From positions 60,222 to 124,221 of IMG/VR virus record IMGVR_UViG_3300026183_000930: a stretch of 64,000 nucleotides of DNA. One strand, written 5' to 3'. The DNA comes from a virus. This document shows positions 49,127 to 56,611 of this stretch, piece by piece. The notes beneath the pieces are model-generated. The model was not told the DNA's origin, did not search any database, and saw only the letters and a program-made list of their open reading frames with translations. A program made the translations under genes and the position numbers. Position 1 is the first letter of the stretch. Every line of letters begins with the position of its first letter.

Positions 49127-49962
49127 TTACTTTCCTCTCTTATGTTGACCTGGGGATTGTTAATCTGTGAATCAATTACAATTGCTTTGTAATTCCAAAG
49201 ACCTTTAGAATGTCCAAGTTCAACTAAATCGCAGACCGCCTGCTCTATTGCGGCTCTTACTGCATAATTAACTGGTTCATTAACTGCCGTACCTGCTTCT
49301 ACTTCAATTAGTTTAGTGCCTAGGTCTAAAAATTTAAACACATCAGCACCAGTAGAATAACTGGCAATGTCTTTTTGTGTAGCAACAGAAAGAAGTACTT
49401 CTCCTGTGCTTACTGAAACAATACGCATGGACACTGTTACTGTGTCAACACGATATTGAGTTTTGGCACCAATACCTAGGTATCGTGCACCAGAGCCGCC
49501 TGTGACCACATTTGAATCATAGCCTACCACGGCACCTTCTACAATTAAACCAGCAAAAAGTAAAGGTTTTAATTTTTTATCTTTTTCGTCTTCATACTGT
49601 TCTCTGGTTGAACGAATCAATTGTCGTTCTTTGACTAGATTGTCTAGTCCTCCTCTTTCAACAACTGTGAACCATGTGTTGTTGCCCACTTCTGACAGTG
49701 CTTGAATTACCCAAACTTCAGCACCTTGAGTTACAGCACTTGAAAGTTGTGAAAAGTTTTGACTTGGTTTACGTTGTCCTGTTTTGTCATTAAAACTGTA
49801 AACTGCTATTGTGATTTTTGGACCATCAAGTTCTGGTATTGCTTTGAACTGTTGTTGTAATGGTGCCACAGCAGTTTCTGGTGCTTTGAATCCGTTTACA
49901 CCGGCATGGCCGGCACATCCTGCCAAGGCTATCAATAATAACAAAGCAAATATCTGTCTCAT
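49123..49962 (-). CDS. csgG: CsgG-like curli secretion channel lipoprotein
   Basis: 279 residues from ATG 49962 (E. coli CsgG 277), after rejecting a TTG four codons upstream. Lipoprotein signal with lipobox LAGC, then the CsgG pattern: KITIAVYSFNDKTGQRKPS, FTVVERGGLDNLVKERQLI, LLFAGLIVEGAVVGYDSN, TVTVSMRIVSVSTGEVL and a C-terminal YAVRAAIEQAV. CsgG forms the nonameric outer-membrane pore for curli subunits. In a phage it may export the curlin-like proteins or act as a late-stage pore. Confidence 0.93.
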   Translation of the reverse strand: MRQIFALLLLIALAGCAGHAGVNGFKAPETAVAPLQQQFKAIPELDGPKITIAVYSFNDKTGQRKPSQNFSQLSSAVTQGAEVWVIQALSEVGNNTWFTVVERGGLDNLVKERQLIRSTREQYEDEKDKKLKPLLFAGLIVEGAVVGYDSNVVTGGSGARYLGIGAKTQYRVDTVTVSMRIVSVSTGEVLLSVATQKDIASYSTGADVFKFLDLGTKLIEVEAGTAVNEPVNYAVRAAIEQAVCDLVELGHSKGLWNYKAIVIDSQINNPQVNIREESK

Positions 49963-49963
49963 A

Positions 49964-50422
49964 TTAAAATCCAAAATCTCCTACTGGCACAGTAAGTGTT
50001 GTTATAGTACCATCTGCTTCTGTGATTCTAATTGATATTTCACCTAGGTCTACATCTTTTTCCCAATAAATGGTGGCACCTTCTATTTCAGCAGTGCCTG
50101 TGGTTTGTCCTCCTGATGAGAACATGTTGTCTACCAACTGTTTAGATAGGTTGGCATAGATTCTTGATTCCACATTGGCAATGAATTTGTTTATTACTTC
50201 ATTATTTTCATCACGTTCTGCGTCTCTGAGTTTCTTTTCTATGTCTTTACGTAATTCTTCTTTACGTTGAAATTGCAGTTGCTCTGTGGCTAACACATGA
50301 TTTGAATAGCCATTTCCTGAAAAACTAGGATTTGAAAATTCTTGTGTTAATTCGCTCGCCTGAATAGAACTCATAGAAGCAACAAACGTCACAAAAATGC
50401 TGTAATATATATATTTTTTCAT
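49964..50422 (-). CDS. csgF: CsgF-like curli assembly factor
   Basis: 152 residues (E. coli CsgF 138). Signal peptide (about 1-23), then the CsgG-binding N-terminus LTQEFSNPSFSGNGYSNHVL, matching CsgF's FxNPxFGG pattern, a helical middle and a beta-type end (TITTLTVPVGDFGF). CsgF caps the CsgG pore and couples it to nucleation. It stands one base upstream of csgG, the usual F-G order. The ribosome site is weak. No late motif is obvious in its 100-base upstream gap. Confidence 0.85.
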   Translation of the reverse strand: MKKYIYYSIFVTFVASMSSIQASELTQEFSNPSFSGNGYSNHVLATEQLQFQRKEELRKDIEKKLRDAERDENNEVINKFIANVESRIYANLSKQLVDNMFSSGGQTTGTAEIEGATIYWEKDVDLGEISIRITEADGTITTLTVPVGDFGF

Positions 50423-50526
50423 AATTTTAATCTAAATAAATGTAGTTATAACTATTTAAGTTATGAAGATTAAGGTTATGTTTATACTTTATTTGAGAAG
50501 GTGTTTATTTTAGTTTTTTTTTGATG

Positions 50527-50602
50527 TGGTGGAGGATAGCGGGATCGAACCGCTGACCTCCTGAATGCAAATCAGGCGCTCTCCCGGCTGAGCTAATCCC
50601 CC
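50527..50602 (-). tRNA. tRNA-Ala(TGC)
   Basis: Complete cloverleaf on the minus strand: acceptor GGGGGAT/ATCCTCC (one G-U), D-arm GCTC..GAGC, anticodon stem CCTGA/TCAGG with loop TTTGCAT (anticodon TGC), T-arm AGCGG TTCGATC CCGCT, discriminator A and encoded CCA. It lies 4 bases after the oxygenase stop, so it is probably processed from that transcript. The stretch 50423-50526 behind it is AT-rich with no gene. Confidence 0.95.
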
Positions 50603-50606
50603 ACAT

Positions 50607-51158
50607 TTACCCAGAAATAATTGTTTTAACATCATTAAAACTATATTCTGCTGGAATGCTCCAACTAATAGAGCTTCTTGGTAATTTACTATTGCTATTT
50701 ACTAATACTTCATGTGGATATTCAGTATTAAACAGTACCGGATCAGTTAAGCAAAATCTATATACTTCTTTGATATCTTCTTTTTTGACAGGAAATGACC
50801 AGAAACCAGATCCTAGATCATCTATGATATCTTTGCGTTCTTTGTCAGTTAATTTTTTTATGAACTCATAAACCACTGTTTCACTGTCATTGCAGTTCCA
50901 TAACGGAATGTTTATTGTGCATTTTCTAGGATTGTCAACGTGTAACGGTAATGATTCAACCATGTCATAAAAATTATACAGTTCTCCTAAAAATGGATAT
51001 TTTTCCATTAGAAAAACCATGTATGGTTCTTTGTTTGCTGATCGTTGAAAATGCCCAAGTCCCTCTTCAATATCATTTTTGCGTCTGTGATATATCATTT
51101 GCATTTCATTGATATCACAAAAACTCTCATCTAATGTAAAAACATATTGGTTGTTCAT
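50607..51158 (-). CDS. 2OG/Fe(II) oxygenase-like protein
   Basis: 183 residues. Possible metal and cosubstrate residues: LHVDNPRKCTINIPLW gives HxD, YPHEVLVNSNSKLPRSSISW gives the distal His and an Arg. This spacing is typical of small 2OG oxygenases in T4-like marine phages. Substrate unknown; not obviously paralogous to the oxygenase at 39906. Confidence 0.6.
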   Translation of the reverse strand: MNNQYVFTLDESFCDINEMQMIYHRRKNDIEEGLGHFQRSANKEPYMVFLMEKYPFLGELYNFYDMVESLPLHVDNPRKCTINIPLWNCNDSETVVYEFIKKLTDKERKDIIDDLGSGFWSFPVKKEDIKEVYRFCLTDPVLFNTEYPHEVLVNSNSKLPRSSISWSIPAEYSFNDVKTIISG

Positions 51159-51177
51159 TTTAATATAACTCTAATAA

Positions 51178-51411
51178 TTATTTACTAAATTTACGCCAAG
51201 TAGTGTGTAAAATATAAAACCACACACCATTAATACAGGGTTCTACAAGAGCATTTAAAGCCGCAAGATTTAAAGTGGTACCAGTTATAAAATAAGTTGT
51301 GGTCATTGCTATAACAATATGACCAAATGTATAAATTAATGCCAATGTTAAAGACGACTTAGTCATTAACTTCTTAAAAGTATTGAAAATACCATTATTA
51401 AATTCACTCAT
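51178..51411 (-). CDS. Small membrane protein, DUF2061-like
   Basis: 77 residues, two hydrophobic segments (about 20-40, 46-66). KSSLTLALIYTFGHIVIA, TYFITGTTLNLAAL and FYILHTTWRKF resemble the DUF2061 pattern (conserved Lys, T-G, and a terminal H-x-x-W). Biochemical role unknown. It has its own TTGACA/TATAAC promoter. Confidence 0.6.
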   Translation of the reverse strand: MSEFNNGIFNTFKKLMTKSSLTLALIYTFGHIVIAMTTTYFITGTTLNLAALNALVEPCINGVWFYILHTTWRKFSK

Positions 51412-51417
51412 TCTAAT

Positions 51418-51446
51418 GTTATAACAAACTTTTATCTAGTTGTCAA
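51418..51446 (-). promoter_or_regulatory. Sigma70-like promoter for the DUF2061-like gene
   Basis: The minus strand reads TTGACA, 17 bases, TATAAC, with the -10 box 6 bases from the ATG at 51411. The transcript would have almost no leader. Confidence 0.55.
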
Positions 51447-52195
51447 GACAAAAAACTTGTGGGCTTGGTTGTGGAATAACCTAACTTTTCCAACAAACTT
51501 TTATCTAAATGCTTGTCTACTACATTAATCTGTTCTTGGGTCAAAGTTTTTATATTATTGGAGTCCCAATAATCTTGAATTTTTTTATTTCTTAATGATT
51601 CTGTCCAGTTTTCACTCAATGTGACATGAGCAGGAATAACCAAATGCGAATGTTTAATTATGTTCCATTTGTATACTTGACTTAAATCTTCTATGAACTG
51701 TAAACAGTTTTCTAAATCTAACAGTGTTTCATATTTTACTAGATTCCAATTTTTAATTTTTGGTTGAAGATTAATCCAATTGTTATAAAATTCATTGTAC
51801 AATTTTACCAATTCAACAAGATTAATTTTTTCAAGTTTCCAAGAATTATTCATGTTTTTCTTTGTCAAAGTGCTGAATTCTAATATGTGATCATGTGGAA
51901 GAGCATCTAAATCATACAGCACTTGAGGTCTACGTATTTTGATGTCTACAGGATTTCTTAAAATACTTTCAACCCATTTGTATGGATTTTTTGAAACCAA
52001 AATATGTGCGTGATTTTCTTTTTTTTGTTTTTTGTATAACTTGTAAACAAACTCAGTGTCAGGTTCATGTTTCCATGCATACTTGATCAAACTTTGATCT
52101 AGATTTAAACTTTGAAAATTGTTGATAACTAACTGGTGAGTAAAGTTAGTTCCAGTTCTTTGTAATCCAAACACAGTGAATGATTTGACCAACAT
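51443..52195 (-). CDS. Sulfotransferase-like P-loop protein
   Basis: About 250 residues from ATG 52195; a TTG six codons upstream is less likely. TVFGLQRTGTNFTHQLV near the N-terminus is the 5'-phosphosulfate loop of PAPS sulfotransferases, and ILVSKNPYKWVESI stands where they have the 3'-phosphate-binding Arg/Ser helix. The target may be a glycan or small molecule on the surface or virion. The loop is convincing; the rest is diverged. Confidence 0.65.
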   Translation of the reverse strand: MLVKSFTVFGLQRTGTNFTHQLVINNFQSLNLDQSLIKYAWKHEPDTEFVYKLYKKQKKENHAHILVSKNPYKWVESILRNPVDIKIRRPQVLYDLDALPHDHILEFSTLTKKNMNNSWKLEKINLVELVKLYNEFYNNWINLQPKIKNWNLVKYETLLDLENCLQFIEDLSQVYKWNIIKHSHLVIPAHVTLSENWTESLRNKKIQDYWDSNNIKTLTQEQINVVDKHLDKSLLEKLGYSTTKPTSFLS

Positions 52196-52202
52196 AACAT
52201 AA

Positions 52203-52508
52203 CTATTTAACAATCCTTAAAGTCATGCCATCTAAAGCATCTGTTAATTGTATTTGGCAACTCAACCTACTGTTTTTGTTTCTGTCTTCACTGTCTAACA
52301 ATGCATCTTCATCTTCATCCATTTTGGGTAACAGATTCAAATACTGATCATCAATTTTGACATGACAAGTGGCACAGGCACAACAGCCTCCACACATCAT
52401 AAAGTTGTCTGGTGAAATTTCTTTTTTGATCACTGAAGCCAACGTTTCATATGATTGTGCTTCAATTACATGCTCTTTGTCGTCTCTGTCAATTACTGTT
52501 ATTTTCAT
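52203..52508 (-). CDS. [2Fe-2S] ferredoxin, adrenodoxin type
   Basis: 101 residues. The ligands CGGCCACATC give C-x5-C-x2-C and the last Cys is in SRLSCQIQL, which is the adrenodoxin/bacterial Fdx spacing. It could supply electrons to QueE or oxygenases, and receive its cluster via the IscA-like protein. It has its own promoter, just after tRNA-Asn. Confidence 0.9.
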   Translation of the reverse strand: MKITVIDRDDKEHVIEAQSYETLASVIKKEISPDNFMMCGGCCACATCHVKIDDQYLNLLPKMDEDEDALLDSEDRNKNSRLSCQIQLTDALDGMTLRIVK

Positions 52509-52514
52509 AATGTT

Positions 52515-52543
52515 AATGTAAACTATAAATGTGATCTTGTCAA
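52515..52543 (-). promoter_or_regulatory. Sigma70-like promoter for the ferredoxin gene
   Basis: The minus strand reads TTGACA, 17 bases, TACATT, between tRNA-Asn and the ferredoxin ATG. The -35 is perfect, the -10 is weaker. Confidence 0.5.
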
Positions 52544-52551
52544 CTGTTTTC

Positions 52552-52627
52552 TGGCTCCTCGGGCAGGACTCGAACCTGCGACCAATTGATTAACAGTCAA
52601 CTGCTCTACCAACTGAGCTACCGAGGA
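52552..52627 (-). tRNA. tRNA-Asn(GTT)
   Basis: Complete cloverleaf on the minus strand: acceptor TCCTCGG/CCGAGGA, D-arm GCTC..GAGC, anticodon stem GTTGA/TCAAT with loop CTGTTAA (anticodon GTT), T-arm GCAGG TTCGAGT CCTGC, discriminator G and encoded CCA. It lies 13 bases from tRNA-Thr and is likely part of the same transcript. Confidence 0.95.
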
Positions 52628-52640
52628 ATATGCTCTAGAA

Positions 52641-52716
52641 TGGTGCCGGCAGAGAGATTCGAACTCCCGACCTGACGATTACAAATCGCCTGCTCTACCA
52701 ACTGAGCTACGCCGGC
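52641..52716 (-). tRNA. tRNA-Thr(TGT)
   Basis: Complete cloverleaf on the minus strand: acceptor GCCGGCG/TGCCGGC (one G-U), D-arm GCTC..GAGC, anticodon stem GGCGA/TCGTC (one mismatch-like G-U) with loop TTTGTAA (anticodon TGT), T-arm GGGAG TTCGAAT CTCTC, discriminator A and encoded CCA. Confidence 0.95.
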
Positions 52717-52725
52717 ATTAAAGTT

Positions 52726-52754
52726 ATACTACTATAACTATTCAGTTTTGTCAA
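52726..52754 (-). promoter_or_regulatory. Sigma70-like promoter for the tRNA-Thr/tRNA-Asn pair
   Basis: The minus strand reads TTGACA, 17 bases, TAGTAT (a TATAAC lies 3 bases on). It overlaps the end of the 52738 gene, and the tRNA begins 10 bases past the -10 box. Confidence 0.6.
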
Positions 52755-53028
52755 CTGAATCCTGTTCAGATTCTTTGTTGACTGTCATTGATGATTCCAT
52801 GTAATCTGCAACTACTGATATATTTTCTTTTGCTTTGGTAATTTTTGATGCTACCCAACCTTCAAGGTTGTCGCCTTTTTTAATCATTTCAATTAATTTG
52901 ATAGCATCTTTGGCAATGTGATATAACTGACCTCTAGCCATTGATGCCTCGTGATCATGCTGACCATAGTCACGATCTAATTCATAATGATTTTGTGTTG
53001 CTTGTTTCCATTTTCTAATATCGTCCAT
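52738..53028 (-). CDS. Conserved marine T4-like phage helical protein (96 aa)
   Basis: 96 residues. It carries the motif ARGQLYHIAKDAIKL, then LEGWVASKITKAKENISVV, a helical pattern (QLYKIAK ... LEGWVQSKITKASDYI) that I recall in many cyanophage proteins, apparently as an oligomerisation module. Role unknown, likely virion. It follows the 60-aa gene with a one-base overlap. Confidence 0.6.
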   Translation of the reverse strand: MDDIRKWKQATQNHYELDRDYGQHDHEASMARGQLYHIAKDAIKLIEMIKKGDNLEGWVASKITKAKENISVVADYMESSMTVNKESEQDSVDKTE

Positions 53029-53210
53029 TATGCTTTCTCCTTGGCTTGTTTTGTTATAGTTGCAAAATATGCCTGCTCACCTCTCTCTGCTCCATATTGA
53101 TCAATGAAATTCTGTTTCATGTCTGTCTTATCATATTTTTTCTTAAGAGATTCACGTTTGTTGTATTCTGCTTTGGTAAGTTTTCGTTCAGTGATATCTT
53201 GAATTAACAT
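53028..53210 (-). CDS. Small basic late protein (60 aa)
   Basis: 60 residues, MLIQDITERKLTKAEYNKRE, highly charged and helical, ending TKQAKEKA. It carries the short N-terminal M-x-(I/L)-x-(D/E)-(I/L) tag of this cluster. The TATAAATA late promoter ends 5 bases before the ATG, with no ribosome site. Confidence 0.6.
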   Translation of the reverse strand: MLIQDITERKLTKAEYNKRESLKKKYDKTDMKQNFIDQYGAERGEQAYFATITKQAKEKA

Positions 53211-53214
53211 AGTA

Positions 53215-53475
53215 CTATTTATAGATGTCTTTTACTTTTTTAGTATATGCTAGAGTGTCACCACTGTGTCCCATTTTGTAAGGTTTCATTTTGAGTTTTT
53301 TACCGTGAAATATATGACCCATTGGATCTATAGCACGTCTGGCTGTGGCATGATGTGCCGCACCTTTTTGCCCTGTGAAAAGTGGCATGGCAATTGAAGC
53401 CATCACACCTGATGTTGTTGCACCAGCAGTTGCGTCTTCATTAATTTCTATATTAAATATTTCAGCTATTAACAT
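53215..53475 (-). CDS. Small late protein with N-terminal tag (86 aa)
   Basis: 86 residues, MLIAEIFNIEINEDATAG, then a Gly/Ala-rich hydrophobic stretch (GATTSGVMASIAMPLFTG) and a basic C-terminal half with several His (AAHHATARRAIDPMGH). It has an AAGGA ribosome site and an upstream late promoter. Unknown, probably virion. Confidence 0.55.
   Translation of the reverse strand: MLIAEIFNIEINEDATAGATTSGVMASIAMPLFTGQKGAAHHATARRAIDPMGHIFHGKKLKMKPYKMGHSGDTLAYTKKVKDIYK
53216..53223 (-). promoter_or_regulatory. Perfect late promoter abutting the 53210 start
   Basis: The minus strand reads TATAAATA GTACT ATG, a perfect consensus with the 5-base spacing of the leaderless class. Confidence 0.75.
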
Positions 53476-53494
53476 AATGTATTCCTTACTAAAG

Positions 53495-53502
53495 TATTTA
53501 TC
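53495..53502 (-). promoter_or_regulatory. Late promoter (leadered) for the 53475 gene
   Basis: The minus strand reads GATAAATAC, 19 bases before the ATG, with AAGGA in the leader. Confidence 0.6.
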
Positions 53503-53527
53503 TTATGTTTTTAGTTTGAGTGTTTAA

Positions 53528-53845
53528 TTAAACTGAAATTTCTTTGTCTTTGTTGGTTTGAATCTGTTTTTCTAGTTCTTTTTGCTTTTTTTCGTTTTCA
53601 ATGTCTTGCATCATTTTAAGTAATTTTTCACCAACAGATTTAAATTCTTGATACTTTGGATCATTTAAAACTTTGTCACTTAAAAACTTGTCCATAAAAT
53701 CAAAATTCTGTGGTATTTCATTTGGCCATGCTTTGGTAGGAAAAGCACCTAAAGCCAATGCACCCATACCTGCCACAGCAGATTTTCCCATGGCTTTCAT
53801 AAAATTTCTTCTGTTGTTCTCTGTTGTGATTTCACTTATTCTCAT
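53528..53845 (-). CDS. Late protein with twin-arginine-like segment (105 aa)
   Basis: 105 residues. The N-terminal tag MRISEITTEN is followed directly by NRRNFMKAMGKSAVAGMGAL, a good match to a twin-arginine (Tat) signal: RRxFxK, hydrophobic core and AFPTKA cleavage-like end. The remainder is a coiled coil. It would be exported folded if the signal works; alternatively, the hydrophobic stretch serves in the virion. It overlaps the SOD-like gene stop by 4 bases. Confidence 0.55.
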   Translation of the reverse strand: MRISEITTENNRRNFMKAMGKSAVAGMGALALGAFPTKAWPNEIPQNFDFMDKFLSDKVLNDPKYQEFKSVGEKLLKMMQDIENEKKQKELEKQIQTNKDKEISV

Positions 53846-54486
53846 GCTTCTAATCTTCTGTTTAGTTTGTTCCAGTCTATCAATTTTAGCACTGCTGTAA
53901 CATATTTAGCCTTGGCATCTTTGGCTGGTGTGTAGTCTGTGAAACTGTGTTCCCACATGTCTATTGGCATGAACACATCTGATCTGAAACTTTGATTTGG
54001 TGTGGTTTTAATTGTGCCTGTTTTGGTCAAGTATACCCAACCTGAACCTTGTATGGTCATGGCCGCTTCTACCAACTTGTCTGCTAAACCTTTTAGATCT
54101 CCGTAATTGGCAAACACTGTTTGTTTGATCGGACCATCTATTGTGCTTGATTCTTTGGCTGGTTTGAATTGTTGCCACCAAAGATTGTGCAACTTGGCAC
54201 CACCATAATTGAAATCTGCATCACCTTCTTTGTTGTTGTATCTGGTCACATAACCTCTGCTTAATACATCATAATGATAATCTACATTTTGTTTTGACAA
54301 CACTGGTTGTAATGCATCTAGGTTGTAAGGTAATTTTTCTAATTCCAATTGTTCTTCTTTGGCTTCTTTCATCATAGACATCATTGCTTCACGTCTGTTC
54401 TTTGCCAACTCTTGTTCCAAAGACATCACTGACTGTGCGGGTGTTTCGCCTATGCCTGCTAATTTTTTTAGATAGTCAAGATCCAT
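53842..54486 (-). CDS. Fe/Mn superoxide dismutase-like protein with phage N-terminal extension
   Basis: 214 residues. From residue 52 it follows SodB: LPYNLDALQPVLS, DYHYDVLSRGYVT, FNYGGAKLHNLWW, GSGWVYLTKTGTIK, PIDMWEHSF, AVLKLIDWNKLNRRL. All four metal ligands can be placed (H71, H100, D176, H180), while the active-site HH and gateway Tyr pattern (KHHQTYV) is changed to VLSRGYV. The first 50 residues are a phage-type extension with KKLAGIGETP. It lies in a late cluster, so it may be a virion-borne SOD or a metal-binding structural relic. Confidence 0.72.
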   Translation of the reverse strand: MDLDYLKKLAGIGETPAQSVMSLEQELAKNRREAMMSMMKEAKEEQLELEKLPYNLDALQPVLSKQNVDYHYDVLSRGYVTRYNNKEGDADFNYGGAKLHNLWWQQFKPAKESSTIDGPIKQTVFANYGDLKGLADKLVEAAMTIQGSGWVYLTKTGTIKTTPNQSFRSDVFMPIDMWEHSFTDYTPAKDAKAKYVTAVLKLIDWNKLNRRLEA

Positions 54487-56598
54487 TTAACGGACCTTGT
54501 TGAATGCTGTTTTCACTGCTCCAGCAGTTTGTGGATTTGATATTGCTTTTGAAAGTTTTGAAACATATGGTTCAACTGCTTTGATCTGTGTTGGTGTTAA
54601 ACGATCACCTTTTGCTATTGCATCAAATCCTTTTGCTGTCAATTGCGGTGACATAGTAGTGTCAACTGAAGGTTTAACTGAATTTAAACCTCTTGCAAGA
54701 TCCTGTGTGGCTTCTACTGGTTCTTCGTCTCTTGCTAATTTGTAACCCTGCTGTGCTCTGTCCATTGCATCATCTTCTATGCTTTTTCTAATGGCTTCAA
54801 TTCTTTTGCCTGTTTCACCTGTTCTTGCTTGAATTTCTTCATCTGACTTACCATCACCAATCAGTTTACTGATTAAATCATGTGTCATTTTAGCATAGTC
54901 TTCTTGCATCTGCATTGGTACTATGCCAGCCAGTTTTTGCATTCTGGCAATGTCATTGTCTTTGTTTCTGTTGGCAACATTTAACATGTTGTCATAATCA
55001 GTTTTTTTAATTGACTCATTTTCTACTTCAACACTAGTAACTGCTTTTTTTGAATCAGCTCTTCTTTGCTTGTTGGCATCATGTTTGATCTGTTTCAGCA
55101 CTTTGTTTTTGGCTCTTGGTGTTAACACGTCATGTTTGGCATCTCTACCTTTTTGTGTTGGCACATCATCTTGTTCTTTGAATGTTTTGCCATCTTTGAA
55201 ATCTACTTGATGTACGCCACCTTCTCTGTCTTGATACTCAATTGAAATTCCTTTTGGACCTGCACCTTGGCTTAGAATTTTGTAACCTTGGTCTTGAATA
55301 TAGTCAATAAAGTTTCTTGCTTCATCATCGAGATCTTCGTTAACATCTTCGTTGTATGGATCTTTGGCTTCTGTGCCACATTTCACACACTTTGAACCAT
55401 AATGGAATCCACTGTCTTCACCTTGATCAAGAGCATCTATGAGTGCGGCCTCACCTGCATCACCTGGTTTTTGATCGGGTCTGATCTCATCTTCATATTC
55501 ACGTTCCCAATCTTGAATGTACTTTTGTGCGTCCTGGGGACTCATTGAAAATTCATTTTCTGTGCCACATTTTTTGCAGTTCCATGTGTATCCATACACA
55601 TTATTAGAATCTTCTTTGATGCCTTTAATGTTTGCTGTGGCGGCTTTGAATTGTTGATACAATGTTTTGATCTTGGGTGCAAACTTTTTATCCACTAACA
55701 CAGCATCACCTTGTCCTGCAAACCCACCTGGTTGTGCTTGGCTAACTGCTGTAGACACAGTGTCAATAAAGTCCTCATAAAAATCGTAACCTGGAATACC
55801 GGACATATCCAAATATTGAAGAACATCACCATATGAGAACATATCGTCCTCTGAAACTTCTTCACCAGCCATTATGGTTTGATAAATGTCTTTCATGTTC
55901 CACAGTGCGGCATTCACCAATGCTGGGTGATCTTCACCTTCGTTATGATTGTAAGGGTTATCATCAATACCTGTGGCTCTTCGGGTCTTGCCTTTTTTGC
56001 CATATCCCACAGTGCCTGTGCTCATGTTATTTTCTTCAACTAAACCTAAATCATCAAGTCTATTTGCAATCCATTCATCTGGCATACCTGTTCTTGCCTT
56101 CATAACACCATATGGCATTTCACCTGAATCCATATAGTAGCCAAATAATTCTTCATATGCTAGTGTGCCAAGTTCTATGTCATCTGCTTTTGTTATACCA
56201 TGCTTGTCTAGTATTGCTTTGACTTCTTTGTATTCTGAATCCATTGTTTCGTTGATGCCTAATTCTTTTGCCACTGCTGATCTGTCCAAATCAAAAGTGT
56301 GTACTTTGACACCATCTGCTGTTTTTTCTGGATATGCTCTTAAATTTTTTGCTTTGATTATATCAACAATCTTTTTGATATCTGCATTTTTAAAAATGTG
56401 ATATGTTGGTTCTGATTGCCCTTGATACCCACTAGCCTCTTCTACTTTGCTTTTGTGTTTTTGATACCCTTTTTTGACTTCTTTTTTCTTGTCAATTTCA
56501 GTTTTTGCTTTAAACTGTGGATTTGCTCGTAACTCTTGTGCTATAGGATTACGATTTTTAATCTCTTTTTTGTTTTCAAATAAATCTGTCAAGTTCAT
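54487..56598 (-). CDS. Large acidic late protein with two CxxC zinc-ribbon-like pairs (703 aa)
   Basis: 703 residues, hydrophilic, with the N-terminal tag MNLTDLFENKKEI. WNCKKCGTENEF and SKCVKCGTEAKDP, about 75 residues apart, form two CxxC pairs suggestive of one zinc ribbon. DIARMQKLAGIVPMQ contains the KLAGI motif also found in the SOD-like neighbour. No enzyme motif. A GTAAATA late-type motif stands 5 bases before the ATG. I suggest a virion or internal protein. It abuts the next gene without a gap. Confidence 0.6.
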   Translation of the reverse strand: MNLTDLFENKKEIKNRNPIAQELRANPQFKAKTEIDKKKEVKKGYQKHKSKVEEASGYQGQSEPTYHIFKNADIKKIVDIIKAKNLRAYPEKTADGVKVHTFDLDRSAVAKELGINETMDSEYKEVKAILDKHGITKADDIELGTLAYEELFGYYMDSGEMPYGVMKARTGMPDEWIANRLDDLGLVEENNMSTGTVGYGKKGKTRRATGIDDNPYNHNEGEDHPALVNAALWNMKDIYQTIMAGEEVSEDDMFSYGDVLQYLDMSGIPGYDFYEDFIDTVSTAVSQAQPGGFAGQGDAVLVDKKFAPKIKTLYQQFKAATANIKGIKEDSNNVYGYTWNCKKCGTENEFSMSPQDAQKYIQDWEREYEDEIRPDQKPGDAGEAALIDALDQGEDSGFHYGSKCVKCGTEAKDPYNEDVNEDLDDEARNFIDYIQDQGYKILSQGAGPKGISIEYQDREGGVHQVDFKDGKTFKEQDDVPTQKGRDAKHDVLTPRAKNKVLKQIKHDANKQRRADSKKAVTSVEVENESIKKTDYDNMLNVANRNKDNDIARMQKLAGIVPMQMQEDYAKMTHDLISKLIGDGKSDEEIQARTGETGKRIEAIRKSIEDDAMDRAQQGYKLARDEEPVEATQDLARGLNSVKPSVDTTMSPQLTAKGFDAIAKGDRLTPTQIKAVEPYVSKLSKAISNPQTAGAVKTAFNKVR

Positions 56599-56603
56599 AA
56601 TAA

Positions 56604-56611
56604 TATTTACC
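56604..56611 (-). promoter_or_regulatory. Late-type motif abutting the 56598 start
   Basis: The minus strand reads GTAAATA TTATT ATG: one mismatch to ATAAATA and the same 5-base spacing as the leaderless class. Confidence 0.5.

Noticed and set aside
43465-50422. Misassembled bacterial segment carrying curli genes
   Set aside because: Same strand, same tight packing, same AT-rich character, and a phage late promoter at 45825 inside it. I cannot exclude it fully without read coverage.
39696-52716. tRNA genes as phage integration (att) sites
   Set aside because: No integrase and no duplicated tRNA 3' end are seen; the tRNAs are complete with encoded CCA and promoters, as in lytic T4-like phages.
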